A stretch of DNA of 64,000 nt from Parelaphostrongylus tenuis (GCA_019055375.1 JAHQIW010007224.1:124001-188000); one strand, 5' to 3'; shown: positions 1-14,830, counted from the stretch's first letter. Notes: generated by a model not told the origin, from the letters alone. Numbers and translations are program-made.

Positions 1-240
1 TCGCTGGTAACGACAAAAGTGTACGATAGTGTGCAAAATGTAATGGAACTGAAATGAGTAATATACAATGTCTAGGCGTTATAACACACAGATGAGCATG
101 CATAAATAAGTACACCAAATATAGGCAAAAGTTACCAAGCGCTTATTCCAGGGAATAGCGGAGGGACTAAATCTCACATTTCTACGTCTTTCTTTACTAA
201 TTTCCTCCTTTCTATGCACCCACGCATTCTCCATGGAATT

Positions 241-690
241 ATTGGGTTGGCAAGAAATTTTCTCGACTTTGCCGTTTTTCTAGAATATTTTTCATCTGTT
301 TGGATTTTTGTTCTTGCTATCGTTTAGAGTAGCTTATTGCGCTTATTTTGATATATAACACTTATGCATTTGCTCTAAGATGGATTATTCTCAATTGCAG
401 TATAACTACACTCAAAATCGGCGGCCAGCATGAGAGCCGTCAATGACGGAAAGTCTCAGTTGCATTCAGAACAGCTCGCCGGTTAATTTTTGAAGGACGC
501 CAGCTTCTTGCTTGTGCGTCAAATCTCCATTTCCAGAATTGAAGCCATTGGAACTATCAAAAATGAAATTTCTGCAAGTGTTCCGTCACCCCAGACCTTG
601 TTAATCCGACGAAATGTCTCAGCAGCACTTGAGCTGAAATGATACTCAGTCGCATCGACAATCGTTTTTGCTCTCGGGGCGATTCCATCT
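241..690 (-). mobile_element. Internally deleted mariner-like transposon relic
   Basis: Read on the minus strand, about 660 to 560 encodes SSAAETFRRINKVWGDGT, which matches the helix-turn-helix region near the N-terminus of mariner transposases. A shifted frame then gives LTGELF and further mariner-like N-terminal sequence. At 243-254 the plus strand reads TTGGGTTGGCAA, the usual start of a cecropia/mellifera-type mariner terminal inverted repeat. The catalytic domain is absent between these two parts, so this is an internal deletion derivative. Frameshifts and stops make it inactive. The opposite terminal repeat was not found. Confidence 0.6.
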
Positions 691-699
691 TAAAACACA

Positions 700-3600
700 T
701 ATCTAAGTTCTATATATCAAAATAACCGCATGAAGCTGCTCTAAACAATAGTGGAAACAAAAACATAATTGCAAGAAATTTGACGAAAAGCCGAAAACTC
801 TGTAAAGCTTCTTATCAACCCTATACTTATCCAATATTTCAAATTCTGAAAGATTCTCAACTGTGGATCATGATGTTGAAGCCTTGTCCGCCCTTCGTCC
901 ATGAAGCTATCAAAATCTAGTGCTCAGATCCATAAAAACGTTAATAATGATTTAGTTTTCCATATAGCTCCTAATCCCAGTTGAGAATAAGATGGTAATT
1001 AGTTGTGTTCAAGGATACAATGTGTAACGGCGCATTAACACATGCCGATTGTCGTAAAGTAACTTATCACTGAAGGGCCATATCTGTGTGCAGCGAACTC
1101 ACTCTATATTTTCCACGAGACTCGGGAAGCACAGGGCTATTCGAGATTATCATCCTATTGCTCGGTCCCCAGAAAGAAAGAAAAAAAATCACAGACTAGA
1201 AGAGTCAGCCTCTGAAAAGCGGAACTCAAAGGACTATCCAATAGTGTATCGCACTCGAAATACGCTCGTCCAAAAAACGGTTTTTTCTTAAGCTATTAAG
1301 TTAGGAAAATTTTTCACTTACTATCACTCTTGGCATATTATTATCGTTGTAAAAGCTCTGTTGGAAAAAACCGATAAGAAGAGAAGTGCAGTAAAAGAGC
1401 TCTTTGAATAAAATTTCACGATTACTGCGAAGGCTCATTCATATTGAAGTTGTCGCAAAGTTGATACGAAAATGAGGAAGCGATTATCCACACCTTGCTT
1501 AAAAAAAGCCGAACTAACATTGTTAGATTTTTGTAGCGACACAAAAGAGGCATGAAACAACAGTCGAGCCACATTTTGAGCTAAAAATGCATTCACAAAA
1601 CTCAGTATTACAAAACGCTATGCGATTTCTACACGCTTCAAAGTTAAAGCTTTGTGTTTAATATTTCGTAGAATTTAGAAAGAGTCATGCTGAAGAAAGC
1701 CTTGCATAGATTTATAATGCTGCGATTTCGTATTAGTGATGAGATGGTCCATCTGCACTACTTGTTTGTAATGTAACCACCTTTGTCGTTCAAATATGCT
1801 AGTCATATTTGGACTCTCCAAGGAGGCGATTCAATGTGCTAAAGAGCTTAAACAAATTTACATTTTCTGAATTAGAACTTTGAAAATTCATACATTGCAG
1901 TGATGATGAATTCACTTCCATTCCTGATTGAACGGTTCATTCTTTTAGGTCAGTGGCCATGTAGACATCAAAACAGATATAAGGTTTGCCGCGAGTCATT
2001 TACATTGAAATAACATAGTGATCATTGATTAAAAAGACTCTCAGAGTAGAGGTAGGAAACACTGAATTGTTTTTAAGCAAACAATCTAGAGGAGATGATG
2101 CAGAAGTTCTGAACGACTTGAAAAAGAGTGAGATAAGACAGATGCAATGAGTGACAACAGAAGAACGAAACAAAAGCAGACTTATGTTTTCAAATAATTA
2201 TGAAGTTTTTCTCAAAACTGAAGTCATTTGCTTTTCTAGTTTTTATTAGAAAGACTCAAATGGCAAGGCATAAAATCGAAAGTGAAAATAAAGTGATTTT
2301 GAGCATGATAGATGTAAAACAAAGTTTAAAAAAAATGAAAACGGACATCAGTAAAGTCTCGAAGTGAGGTTATAGAATCGACTGCTTTGTGAGTGAAACT
2401 AGATGAAATCGTTACTAATAATATACCAATGACCAAAGAGTTCTGTCAAATTACTCAAGCTGAAAGCCTCGCTGCATTGCTGTAGATGAGAAGATCTAGG
2501 AGATCAGTCAAACTATTAGCTATTTGAAGCAAAAGGAAAAAATTGAAATTTTGAAATGGTGTTTCGAGGAAAAGCTGGAGGATCTGATTATTCAAAGTGT
2601 GGTTAAAAACGATGACTAGTCGTTGATAAGTAGAAATCTAACGATAGCCCCATAATAATGAATAAAAAGTAGTAGAAGCAGAGAATAGTTGCTTGAGGTA
2701 GCAATGAGTCTTTGTCGGTTAAAAAACACTCACATTATTCTTCCATTGATTATACAAGGTCTATGTCTTCTTGAGACGCTAATTCGGAGACAGATGCGAA
2801 AATTTGGCAAATCCAAAAATTGGGACGAGAACTGAAAGCTTTGAGGCCCTATAACTAGAGCCGAGAAGTAAGTTTGAATTGAGCGGCTTTCACTCAAAGA
2901 CTATACTCTATTGCGCAAAGAATACGCTCTATTGTCTCATATTGTCTTCATTTTCAGATATCTGAACACCGCTTTGTACATGCACTTTGTCAATCAACTC
3001 ATCATTTAATTGTTTCACCCATAACTCATGCCATATATAAATCTATATCATTCGAACCAACACTCATGTTAATAAATGTTATATCTATACTATTGAACAT
3101 ATTGTTATATTTTGCTGCGTCTACGTTTGTTAGCCTCACTGTGTTGTTACTAAAGTATTAATCCTATTTTTACACAGATTCATCAACCCAAGTTTGAGAT
3201 TACGGCAGAAGGCATGAAGAAACGAAGTAGTAGAGGATAAGAAGTCAGAGCAAGAAGTGGCAAACACCTTCAATGCATTGTTTTGTTCAAAAATTTCGAA
3301 CTTCAATCGCTGCAACTCTCAACGATACGTTCAACTGAGCAAGTCTGTCAAATAATCTATGTAGCACGTCAGTCAAAGCCGCAATCAGGTGTGCGCTCAG
3401 TATCGTGACTCGACCAAAGCAGATTCCCTGCCAAAAGTCAGTCTGAATCGAATTTATGTAACGACTAAACCTTCAAGGAAGTGATTTTTAAGGAGATACA
3501 CTGCTTGGTGTTATCCTGCTATAAGGCTTGTTTTCGTACTGGGAACTGCTTCTCTATCTTCACCATAATCATTTGATTGCTTATCTATCATAAATGCTTA

Positions 3601-4690
3601 GGCGGCCGCCAGGCGGAGATACCTGAATTGTGCACTTGGAAATATACAAAATCTCCACTTGAACGATAATCTAACCGAATGGTCATTACTTTTGATTATT
3701 ATCATTATAATGAACCTTAGCTGCCACATTTAATGAGCGGATATAGCAATACGGAAATAGTCTCAACATTAGCTGTCGGATATTTCCAAATGCTGAAAGC
3801 TTTGTATTACATGACAATCCTCATTAACAATCTCAACCCATCCTTGGCTAACGGAATAGTACTGTCTATTTTCCAAGAGGACCTTGTACACGTAGAATTA
3901 GGCGACGTCATTGAGGAAGTTGAAGAATGTTAGACGTTATATTGTGTCAAGTATGAAACTTAGCCTAGTTTTCGCCATATGGCGGATTTGGTGGATAAAT
4001 CTATCGCTAGTTGTGAGTCGAGCCTTATTCTTCTAAATGTTTCAGTTTATTCAATAATGTACACAAGTGCTCACAAGCACAAGACACCTTTCAGGTCTTA
4101 AATTTCCTTATTGAAAGGTCACTTCAAAAAATTAGCAAATGCAAGGAAAAAGCCTATTTACAAAGTTTACTAAAAATGTAATTGAGGCCGACAATAGGGA
4201 ATCACATAGATGAAGTTATTACTCCGCACTTTGGCACTACTGTGTTAATTGCTTGAGCAGATATGATAATCATTGTAACTATCAATATAAAGCAAATATT
4301 GCGCTTCTCACAAGAGAATACCTTTTCAAAACAATGAAGTTACCTGAGTCAAACCTCTTTTATGCAAAACATAGTGCCAGTTTGACCAAGTGTAATCGGG
4401 TGTAATCGGGAAGGGCCCAAAAACGATCATGTATGCTCTGAGACTCGTGCGGACTCAAATGAACTACTTGGGTTCCTCATCTATGCATCGTTGGTTCGAC
4501 TTTATCGTTCACATGAACATAGTCGCAATGTATATCTGCATAATTATGCTTATCTTCATTTCGTTTCAGAATCTACACCTATGTATTGTGTGGCGCATGA
4601 TATTCAGACTCGCCGTCAAGAAATGCGCTTTGATGTCTACATACACTAATTTTAGGTAGACGTTGACTAAGTAGGTTTGTATTGGACAAC
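700..4690. other. No gene recognised
   Basis: AT-rich sequence with only short open frames and no homology I can recognise. From about 2000 to 2900 the plus strand is strongly purine-rich and full of stops, as in an old decayed insertion. A GC palindrome (GGCGGCCGCC) lies near 3602. Confidence 0.6.
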
Positions 4691-5150
4691 CTCACTGACG
4701 CTCAACGGAGCAAGCCTTCGAATGCTCTAGCTATGTATATTTGAACTGGCAAGTCAATAAGATGAACGGCTTGAAACTTGAGCTAAACAGGCATGAGCAA
4801 GTGTTTTGCGGAGCCTACGGGATTTTAGAAGATGTAAAGACGAGTATAAAGGACATTTGGTTCAGCACTCTCTCGTCCATCTAACTTCGTTGCTTAGTCT
4901 TATTGCAAGTGCTGGAAAACGTGAAGTTTATATGAGTATAACATAGTAGCTCTGTATCTGATCGAGATCACTTTCGGAACATTTACAAAGAAACAAGAGG
5001 AAGAATACCAGATATGAACTATTGTGACCAAAGACCAGGATACCTCCTCAACGTTGATATGTCGAAGGCCAAGTTGACAGAAAAATGCATGGATATCGAT
5101 AACAACCGATGGACGAAAGCTGACAATGAGTGGTCACTTGAAATACCATG
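4690..5150 (+). mobile_element. RTE-type non-LTR retrotransposon relic (RT C-terminal part)
   Basis: The DNA starting CTGACGCTCAACGGA parallels the intact-looking RTE segment at 22,970-23,120, with matching blocks around the LNG and SECSSYVYLG regions. Near 5080-5130 the frame reads DIDNNRWTKADNEW, which corresponds to FNDNRWTRAVTDW of the RTE copy at 23.4 kb. Stops and shifts interrupt it throughout. It is an old, unrelated insertion of the same superfamily. The 5' part of the element is missing. Confidence 0.6.
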
Positions 5151-5159
5151 TGTACGGCA

Positions 5160-7287
<2,128 letters not shown>

Positions 7288-7352
7288 TCGAGTGACAATG
7301 GTCGAAGATTCCTCGAAGAAGGAAGACCAAACGGTGACAGCTTCATCCTTGC

Positions 7353-7861
7353 TTACATTATACCACACTTCTCTCGCAGGTGCTTCGCTGAAAAGAAAAT
7401 TATGGCATAATTTTCATTCGGGTTGTTCTTAGAAGTTGCCGAGACATTGGCTTTGAAGCGCACAGCCATGAAAGGGTTCCGCTTGGCACGTGGGCCACGA
7501 AACTTCAACGGATATTCCGAATCTGAGCTACGCTTGTGATCAAATATCACATTCGTCACTGATAGCATTTTTATGTGGTCAAATAAGTCAGCTGGGTATC
7601 TCATGCATCGTTTTGGCACTAGCTTTCGGGGAAATAGGTACTTGTGGTCTACCATATTCTTACCTCCAATAAGAAGACTACTAATGCAACGCTAAGACTT
7701 TTCCTGAGCGATGCGCAATAGTGCAAATTCACGACATCATCGAGTTTGACAGCTAAAGAGGGGTCTCATTCATGCTCACCAGGCACGACATCAGCGCATT
7801 GTGCTCTCACATTGGCATTCACGTTCCCGTTAAAATTGTCATCACCCCATAGTTGACGCAT
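7353..7861 (-). CDS. Probable small multi-exon gene, unknown function
   Basis: Three minus-strand blocks could join. 7861-7780 starts at an ATG (MRQLWGDDNF...) and ends in frame at a GTGAGC donor. 7752-7664 (VKLDDVVNLHYCASLRKSLS, then a hydrophobic run) ends at GTAAGA. 7622-7353 is a 90-codon terminal block (LVPKRCMRYPADLF... to a stop). Phases agree throughout. The first proposed intron would be only 27 bases, shorter than normal for nematodes, so the first join is doubtful. The second is 41 bases. An alternative exon, 7387-7288 (EAPAREVWYNVSKDEAVTVW...), follows a strong TTTTCAG acceptor and ends at GTGAGT. It overlaps the terminal block and may be the true continuation. No domain is recognised. 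Confidence 0.35.
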
Positions 7862-8794
7862 TTAACACTTCAGAGAGATTGACACCAAAGATTGGTATTC
7901 ATCAGTCGTAAGAAAACATCCGTAATTCATGTGGAGAAAATATACAGGTGGCGGTTCTAAAGTATCGCTTAGTATTACGTTAATACAAATATTGACATCA
8001 CTTCTTGCTTGATCATTTCCGTCTCCTTCCTCAGTAACGTCAGAGTGATATGTATACCACCAACTGTTTTCTCATCAATCTGTTGAATGATGAAGATGAT
8101 CTATTTGTTTTGGAGATAAAGGCCCACTTATGATAGATGATCTTTAGTATAACGTTGTGCAAAGATGTTGTCAGAGTTCTCAAGTCCAGATTGCTAAATG
8201 TCGACGAAAAATAAAATAGATGAACCTACAAAGACCATTATTTTGAATGGTTCATTTTGTTGCAGAGTAAGATTATCGCTTACAGCATAAAGAGTTCTGC
8301 CGCTTAAGAGGCTGCGAAATCGCCTCCACCTGAACACTTGAAGGCGACACTGAGGTACGGCTTGCCACTGTGACAGGGTAATAAATCACCGAGGAGATTG
8401 CTTCTAAGTGGTGGCATGGTGTGACAGATTATGCGTTCAGCAAAGTGTTCAAAAGAAGTCTGTCTTTATACAGCAAAGATATCAGAACTTTTACCACAAC
8501 TCTTGTCACCAGAGAATTCTTCGCAACCATCAAACGAGCTCGTTACTGATTCGCTCCACAAGTTCAAGGTTTCTAATATGTGTGACACATTTTTCATTGA
8601 AAAGGGTTCAGTGCATGATTATCAGCTGATCAATCAGAAGCTTTGTTGACATGCCACACGTGAAATCATATTAAATATTGATACCTACATTCTAGATTAA
8701 TAGTCGAAGACAAATAATAAGCCTGATAAAATTGAAATAATCGTCTTTCAACGCTTTTTAGCTAAATAATTCAAGGCAGTGCAACCAGGCAGAG

Positions 8795-9095
8795 CGCATG
8801 TGGTGCAGTGGTTAGAGGTGCTCTCAGTCGCACACAAGGCCGATGAATCGTCTTGCGCTCATAGCTCACCAAGCCATCTACCCCTCCGGGGTCGGTAAAT
8901 TGACACCGGATTGGTCGCAGACTTGTCTGGGATTTCAAGCAGCACTAACTCGATACAGCGGTAGGCCACCGCGAATCACTGTAAGGGCCAGGTATGCATT
9001 CAATCACCTCAAACGAAATGCCAAAAGAATCGAAGACAAATGCATGGGCATCCCTCAAAGACTGATCTACGTCGAAAGTTAAACTTTTACCCTTT
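8795..9095 (+). repeat. tRNA-derived SINE copy 1
   Basis: The head GAGCGCATGTGGTGCAGTGG with TTAGAGG is a box-A-like tRNA start. It is followed by a degenerate B box, a CACCAAGCCATC body, a GCCACCGCGA block and a tail ending in CCCTTTTTT. The same ~300-bp unit occurs at 38.8, 45.8, 47.3, 48.0 and 57.9 kb. In the best copies GAGCGC and GCGCTC form the acceptor stem. A T-run rather than poly(A) ends the unit. Confidence 0.8.
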
Positions 9096-9117
9096 TTTAA
9101 CTTAAGCCAAACTTTGT

Positions 9118-9190
9118 AAACTTATTAAAAAAGGCGTAAAATCTCCGACGCAATCAGCTTTAGGGATACCCATGCGTTCGTCTTCATTAA
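9118..9190 (-). repeat. Inverted 5'-truncated SINE tail
   Basis: The reverse complement of this stretch repeats the last ~70 bases of the SINE at 9030-9100 (GAAGACRAAYGCATGGGYATC, then CCCT-AAG-CTGAT and TACG, ending in CTTTTTT). The two tails face each other and form a hairpin with a ~25-base loop. Confidence 0.6.
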
Positions 9191-10367
9191 GCATGACTGA
9201 ACTTTATAAAACATATATTTTGACACACGAAGTGACTTGTAGTGTTCTACTGATCTATCAAGTCAGTGCTGCTGAAGAATGGAATTACGCAATACGAGAG
9301 CATAGGATCGCACCAGCGACTACGTGTATGCTTATGACAACTCTAATCACTTCACTTACACTCTAGGGGAGGGGAGGTAGAACAATATTGATTGCCTAAG
9401 ATTGTACAACACCATAATGGGAACATAAGGTAGCGATGACGTCCTACCGAGCCCGAAAGGTGAGTGGATGGTATCAAACAGCTAATATATCGCTTGAAAT
9501 ATCGAGTAAATAGAGTAGATAAAAGTGTTAATCAAGGTGTAAACAAACCTACTTTATGAAATTTCTATGAGTGATGCTAAGTAATTGAATATGAACAACT
9601 ACTTAATTGAAAAGCCAGCACGTTATTTTCACCTAGCGTGTCCAATGATTATGGAGAATCACAGAATAGAGGAGTCATGTAGAGGAGATACTGTGGACTG
9701 CCTTAGAGTTACAGGAAAGTTCACTGACTCATCTAGGGGACTCAGGTACCGTCTTATAGTGCTGCTGCAGTCAACAGTTCGACAACGTGCAGCTGTAAGG
9801 CTGAGAAGTTCACTAAAGCTCAGACCATGTTAGAGGACTTCCATGTCGACCAAGAAGAGGACTTTTTTATGATACACCGGATACACCGAGAATTTAGTTA
9901 TATTGAAGATTTGTCAAATCGTTTCGCAAAAAACTTATTTTCTACTGATGTACTGTGATAGCCTTATTGAATTGATCGCGATATTAGTACGGAACATCTT
10001 TTTCATAAAGTGTTCTTCAATGAATTTTCTGCATTTCGACTTGAATCCGTTCAATACATCGTCCTTAAAACTCAGTGAATTATCGCGTGATTTTCCTCTC
10101 AGTTGAACATTTGTTGTGATATCTACTCAGATTTTGAGTTTATAAGATGTTGTTGAATGATTTTTCTTGGCTATCATATCAGTACCTTCGCCGAGTAAAA
10201 TTAGATGAGTGAAATGCTCACTGTTACTGTATTTCAAGCGGTACATACTGAATTCGACTTGAACGGATCATGAAGACGATCTTTGGAAGAATGAATGTTT
10301 GCGAACAATTGATAATTCACCTTTCTTTCAATGTTTTATCAAAATCACGTTCAAACTTCAACAGATC
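9190..10367. other. No gene recognised
   Basis: AT-rich DNA with chance open frames up to 82 codons. No splice-bounded coding block or repeat family was identified. Confidence 0.5.
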
Positions 10368-10592
10368 CTTTTATTATTATTTGAGCCAGCGTGCCTTGAT
10401 AAAACACTCGAAAGAAAGGTATAATATGATAAAAATACCAGCCAAAGAGCAGTCGCTAGTACAACACTCTGTGTTAGGTAAAAATCTCGCTCGACGTAAA
10501 GTGTAAAACGTTCGTCTTCGATATCTCTCTGCAGAGAGAGCAGGCTCCCAAGAGAACTGACTAATAGAAAGATCGAAAGACGATGGGTTCTG

Positions 10593-10633
10593 CCCGATTG
10601 ACGAGTCTGTAAAGACAAAACACGTGTATCGGG
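10593..10633 (+). ncRNA. Type I hammerhead-ribozyme motif, decayed core
   Basis: Layout on the plus strand: stem I CCCGA (10593-10597) pairs with TCGGG (10629-10633). The core is TTGACGA (canonical CTGANGA with C3 changed). Stem II is GTC/GAC with loop TGTAAA. The next core block is AAAA (canonical GAAA). Stem III is a loop-less ACAC/GTGT palindrome, followed by the cleavage-site triplet GTA before stem I. The copy at 17,346-17,386 has the canonical CTGACGA and GAAA, so the ancestor was a full hammerhead. With two core substitutions this copy should be inactive. Confidence 0.65.
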
Positions 10634-10646
10634 CTGTAGAAGAGCC

Positions 10647-11226
10647 TGTTTGGAATTGACTCCGAACTCTCTTAAGGTGATTACAATTGACACTGATCTG
10701 ATACTGTAGGTGTAAAACACGGTGAGATTAACAAGTTTACAGTGGATAAACTGTCAGTATACCAATCGGATAGGTGGATTGAGTACGGTACGATTACAGT
10801 AACCTTAACGACCCAACCACTAACTGCTGATTGATGACGACGGATGACAAGCAATGACAACCAGTGACAACGAACTCTCTGTTTTGACGAAAGCTTATTT
10901 ATGGAGCACAGACAAAGAGTTTGCCAGATGAAGCGCTACAGTAAGCTTACTACATAAAAATCTATTCAAACAAAGAGTTAAATTTGAAAACACAAAGATT
11001 AACATGCGTACAAAAACTGACAAGCAAGATGATGGTTCAAGATAAATTCAGCACAGAGAATTTCCCACTCACACTTCAATGTTAAAAAGGTTTGTAGCAT
11101 AAAAAGTGGCAGGTTCATGTCGCGATTTGAAGCAAACACAAAGGAACGTTGGTCAGCTGCACCTCCGTTCGCTGGCTCCAACAACTTACAAGATTTGCAG
11201 TATACCAAATCTCATAATTCCAAACA
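10647..11226 (-). repeat. 3' LTR of the Bel/Pao element
   Basis: 580 bp and co-linear with 14877-15456. Its terminal inverted repeat TGTTTGGAAT/ATTCCAAACA is perfect in this copy. It contains a run of TGACAACC-like short repeats. Confidence 0.92.
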
Positions 11227-11496
11227 CTTCCGCCTCAGAAAAAAGAAAAAAGACAAAATTAGCACTCTAAAGGATACTTTGGATGATTATACAGGATGTC
11301 GCTATGTGCGCCCCGTGAAAATTAGCGCCCAAGGTATTAGCTAGTAAGTGATCAAATATGTTGCAACCGGGCCATATGGGTTTGGTGTAAGATCACCGCG
11401 TACGACATGGGACTAGCTACCTCGTCCTTAGGTGGCGGAGAGAACATAGCTCATTTAAGACAACGTCAATACGGCGAGTAAAACAGGTAAAGAGGA

Positions 11497-12030
11497 TTAG
11501 TAGAGTTTGGTCTTAACAAAGCGAATTACACAGAAGTTTAGAATGAATGGGTATGTATAGAGAAGAACCAATAGGATCGGTATAACGAGCAGATAGTTCT
11601 TAAAAATCAAGGGATTACCAAAAATCTTAGAGGAGCTAAGAAAATTAACTAATTCCTTCAAGGAAGTAGAATTGTCTGATGGCAGCAGTTTGACATTGTC
11701 TTGAAGAAGAACGAAGAGGCTCTTTGTCGACAAAGGCGAGATTTCCTTTAATAGGTAAGGAAATCGAGCCTGCCGGGCATGACGCATTGCAAAAAATTGA
11801 AACAGATGGGAAGTTAAAATGTGATATCAACTTATTGAGATAACCTGTCATGGTGCATCTGGCGAGCAGATGGTTCGATGGGCAGATGATGTCGGCTGTT
11901 GCTTCACCATGAGTCGTTCGTACACACCAGATTGACCTCGCCACCGCCCAAGCAATTGGAGAATCATGTTTTCCCTGATGTTGTTATACCTGCAGTCGCA
12001 CCAGACCGAAATCCTCAGTTGCAAATGCAA
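11497..12030 (-). pseudogene. Envelope-like glycoprotein region of the Bel/Pao element, fragmented
   Basis: Overlapping minus-strand frames are cysteine-rich (a CNASCPAGS-type block near 11780), and the last one ends in a long hydrophobic segment with a short basic tail just before the 3' LTR, as expected for a membrane anchor. Some nematode Bel/Pao elements carry phlebovirus-like envelope genes in this position. Frames shift at least twice and no full-length reading frame exists, so no functional protein is predicted. Confidence 0.5.
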
Positions 12031-12344
12031 GGTTGTGATAAGTGAATCTGGAAAATTGGAACATAAGAACGAGGATATTGCCGACCATTATGGCCGTCTG
12101 AACGCTCTTGCCTCTTTCGAATGGCATGGAAGTTTTACATCGCGTTTTTCATAAGATTGCGCTCTGCTCCTCCTTTGTTATGTCGCCTGTTTGTGATGTT
12201 GTGTCAGAATGGCCGTAGAAGTAGAAGGAATATTTGCCCCGCGCCATGTGTTTGCTGCGGTCCCATTGGAGGTGATGTGCGCCTGATTCGAACCAGAAGG
12301 GTCAGAATCTTCTGACAGGTCTGTAACCATGGTTCCTCTCGTAG

Positions 12345-13236
12345 CTATACCTGCCGGATTGAGGGTTCCTGGTGTATAACCAATAATTGTGTCGACCGAA
12401 TTATCAAGGATGACTGTGACCCGATTCCTAATATAGACGGGGTGACCCGAGAACGAGTCCAGTCTAATGCCACTCTACTGTCCGTCCAAATAAACTTTCG
12501 ATTTATGCTCACTTCTAATAGTTTGACGATAAATTTAGAAAGTTTTGCGCCTATCATTAGCGCCTTTAATTTCAATCTCGGAATCGTATTCTATGATTAA
12601 TTGGTGTCAGTCTACATTTGGACATTAGCAATTCTGTTATCGGATCTCCATCTTTAGGGCGACAAACTATATACGCGCCAGCGCAATAAGCGGCGGTAGA
12701 AGCATCGGTGAACACATGCAGGTCATATGTGCACGATGACGACTCTTGTGGGAAATAACAACTGAGGGAACGCTATCGTAGTCGACAAAGTGGATCGAAT
12801 GACGCCATTGGGCACACTTCTCCGTAGGTATCTCTTCATCCCACTCTGAAGGAATTTTCCAGAGGGACTAAGAGAACAGTTTAGAAAAGGTGAGCAAATC
12901 AGTCCGAACGGGTTTCTAGTGAAACGATACGCCACCGTATTATCAAATTCAGGAGGTCTTTCAGAGTCTCTTAATCAGAAAAACCGTGTGAACTCGCGAG
13001 ATTCCGGGTGAAGACCAACCATCAGGAAGGCTATTTCAATATTGCTAGGTACAAAAAAGTCCTACCAGAGCGGGTAATAATACGGGGCCTCTATAGAAGA
13101 GGTCATTAAGACTGGGTTTTTCCTTCTTCTTGAGGGAAGACTCATAGGCACGCCTAAATTCGAAATCAGTCTGATCGTTTTTCCACACCACATAATGCGA
13201 CAGGTAAAAATGCTGCTTACCACAAGCCCTTGACAC
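12345..13236 (-). pseudogene. Bel/Pao reverse transcriptase and RNase H remnants
   Basis: 13236-13045 encodes the Pao RT start (FYLSHYVVWKNDQTDFEF, then PSLNDLFYRGPVLLPALVG). A continuation near 12930 gives YRFTRNPFGLICSPF. 12575-12345 encodes the Pao RNase H-like domain (LKALMIGAKLSKFIVK, FIWTDSRVALDW). The segment between PFGL and RNase H is shortened and the catalytic YxDD motif is missing. Several stops interrupt it. Confidence 0.85.
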
Positions 13237-13456
13237 GCGCTCTATTTTCCTTTATCCAAATGTTCGAGTATTCCGGCATGATACAGTTTCATAAATTCTG
13301 GCTGGAATGAAGGGCTCTGTGAAGAGCACGAAGACGATTAAGAGCTATATCTATATTGCTTGGTAATTCGGAGGTACCAGCTTTGAAAGGTAACTGAACA
13401 ACGTAACTTTTATTAACACGATCATAAGAGATCGTGGATGTTTCTTGGAACAGAAA

Positions 13457-14830
13457 CTACGAATGGCTCGAGCTTATACAGTTAAGACATAGCTGCAATT
13501 TTCTAGCTTGGGAACTGCGCTGTTGCGCTGTTACATAAACGTTGCACTGAAAGGCGCTATGGAATGAAGAACGGCAATAGGAACAATTCTTTCCGAGTCG
13601 CTGCTGTTTATTCTTACGAATGGACTTATGAGATGTTATGTTCGTACCTGCAGAATTAGCAGCAACCATACGGTCCTATCTAGCAGTTTCCACTGCCGAT
13701 GATGGAAATGCCGATTCCATGACGTCCATAACAGCCTCCTTGCGAACAGTATCTGTTGGACGGTTGAGTAATTCAGTGGGAGTAACATTATGGCTATGTG
13801 AAGTTTTATCATATACTAAACTACGAATGCGGGCAGAAGTTTGTTTAGAAGAAGCGCCCCAAGGATTATTTCGCGCGAACCGTCAGCACCACTTGCGTGC
13901 GAAAGTTGACGCATTAAAGCAAACATCTGATTATAAAGTGTGGATAATTGACGCCCTTGCGGGTCGACACTCTGGTAACTGCGCCAGTTTTGTGCAAATG
14001 AGGTGTTTTAAGGCAACTTTATCGTCGTAAGAAGTTTTGAGATTCTCTTTTGCAACACGATAGTTACGTGGAGTGATGGCAAGTCCCTGTATCGAGGAAA
14101 GAGCTTTACCACGCAAGCAGGATTTCAACAAGGAAAATTTGGTTGTATCGTCTAACTGCTTTTTATTGTCAGCCAACGTTGCAAAACGTGCCGAGAACTC
14201 TGGATAATCCAGTAGATTGCCATCAAATGAAGGAAGTTCCAGTTTGGACAAAATGGAAGCGTCGACAAAATTAAGCAAGGAGTTGTCATAGGGAAATACG
14301 GAGTTAGCAGCTGTTGTAGGCGACGCTGCCGGTTGAGGATCCTCCCGAGCTACGCGAACATTTCTGTTCGACGCTTTATCGGGTGCGTCAGACAGGGTCA
14401 GTAACGCACATTTCAGAAGTTGAGAGTTGAGAGAATTCAATAGAAGGTCTAAATTCTCCAACAGAGTGACGGAAGTGCCAACGGTCTCACGATAGTCTCC
14501 GTGCGTTGTAATGAAAAGGTCGAATCTGTCCCTCTCGTCACTACTAGAATCCAACAGAGGTTGCCAATCTCATGAAGCTTGAGAATCCTGTCGTAAGCCT
14601 GAAAAAGATAGGATTTAAGTAAGTTTACTTTCGCGTATAACGCTTCTATCTGGATGTGTCGTCCAAGTAAGTGGAGTCGGTTTGCCCCGAGCGAACCTTA
14701 TATTCCTTGAGAATTTGGATGTGTGATGCCTGATGGCGATGAAGGAGCGTTTTGAGGCCGTAGATCTGCCGGCGGATGGAGGAACTGTCCGGAGTAGACA
14801 TAGCTACGGAAGTAGACTTAAGACAAGAAG
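13457..14830 (-). pseudogene. Bel/Pao gag with zinc knuckle
   Basis: An N-terminal piece starts near 14801 (MSTPDSSSIRRQIYGLKTLL) and is separated by a frame break from a 207-codon frame (14554-13931). That frame contains the conserved DUF1759 Gag region: LELPSFDGNLLDYPEFSARF, then TKFSLLKSCLRGKALSSIQG. 13669-13457 gives the zinc knuckle CSYCRSSFHSAFQC followed by a second LCLNC block. The order matches Bel/Pao capsid-nucleocapsid proteins. It is broken by shifts and stops. Confidence 0.88.

Noticed and set aside
8273..8440. Candidate minus-strand exon pair (MPPLRSNLL joined to ASRTSVSPSSVQ...)
   Set aside because: The join needs a 22-base intron, and the unspliced DNA is also open in another frame, so the open frames probably reflect local GC content.
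8431..8649. Plus-strand 72-codon frame with possible splice sites
   Set aside because: Competes with another open frame on the same strand, has weak donor and acceptor, and no recognised protein.
10358..10720. 120-codon minus-strand frame, partly matched by the 69-codon frame at 17,338
   Set aside because: The similarity is explained by the two copies being the same repeat element. The frame crosses the Bel/Pao LTR junction and contains the ribozyme, so it is not a protein gene.
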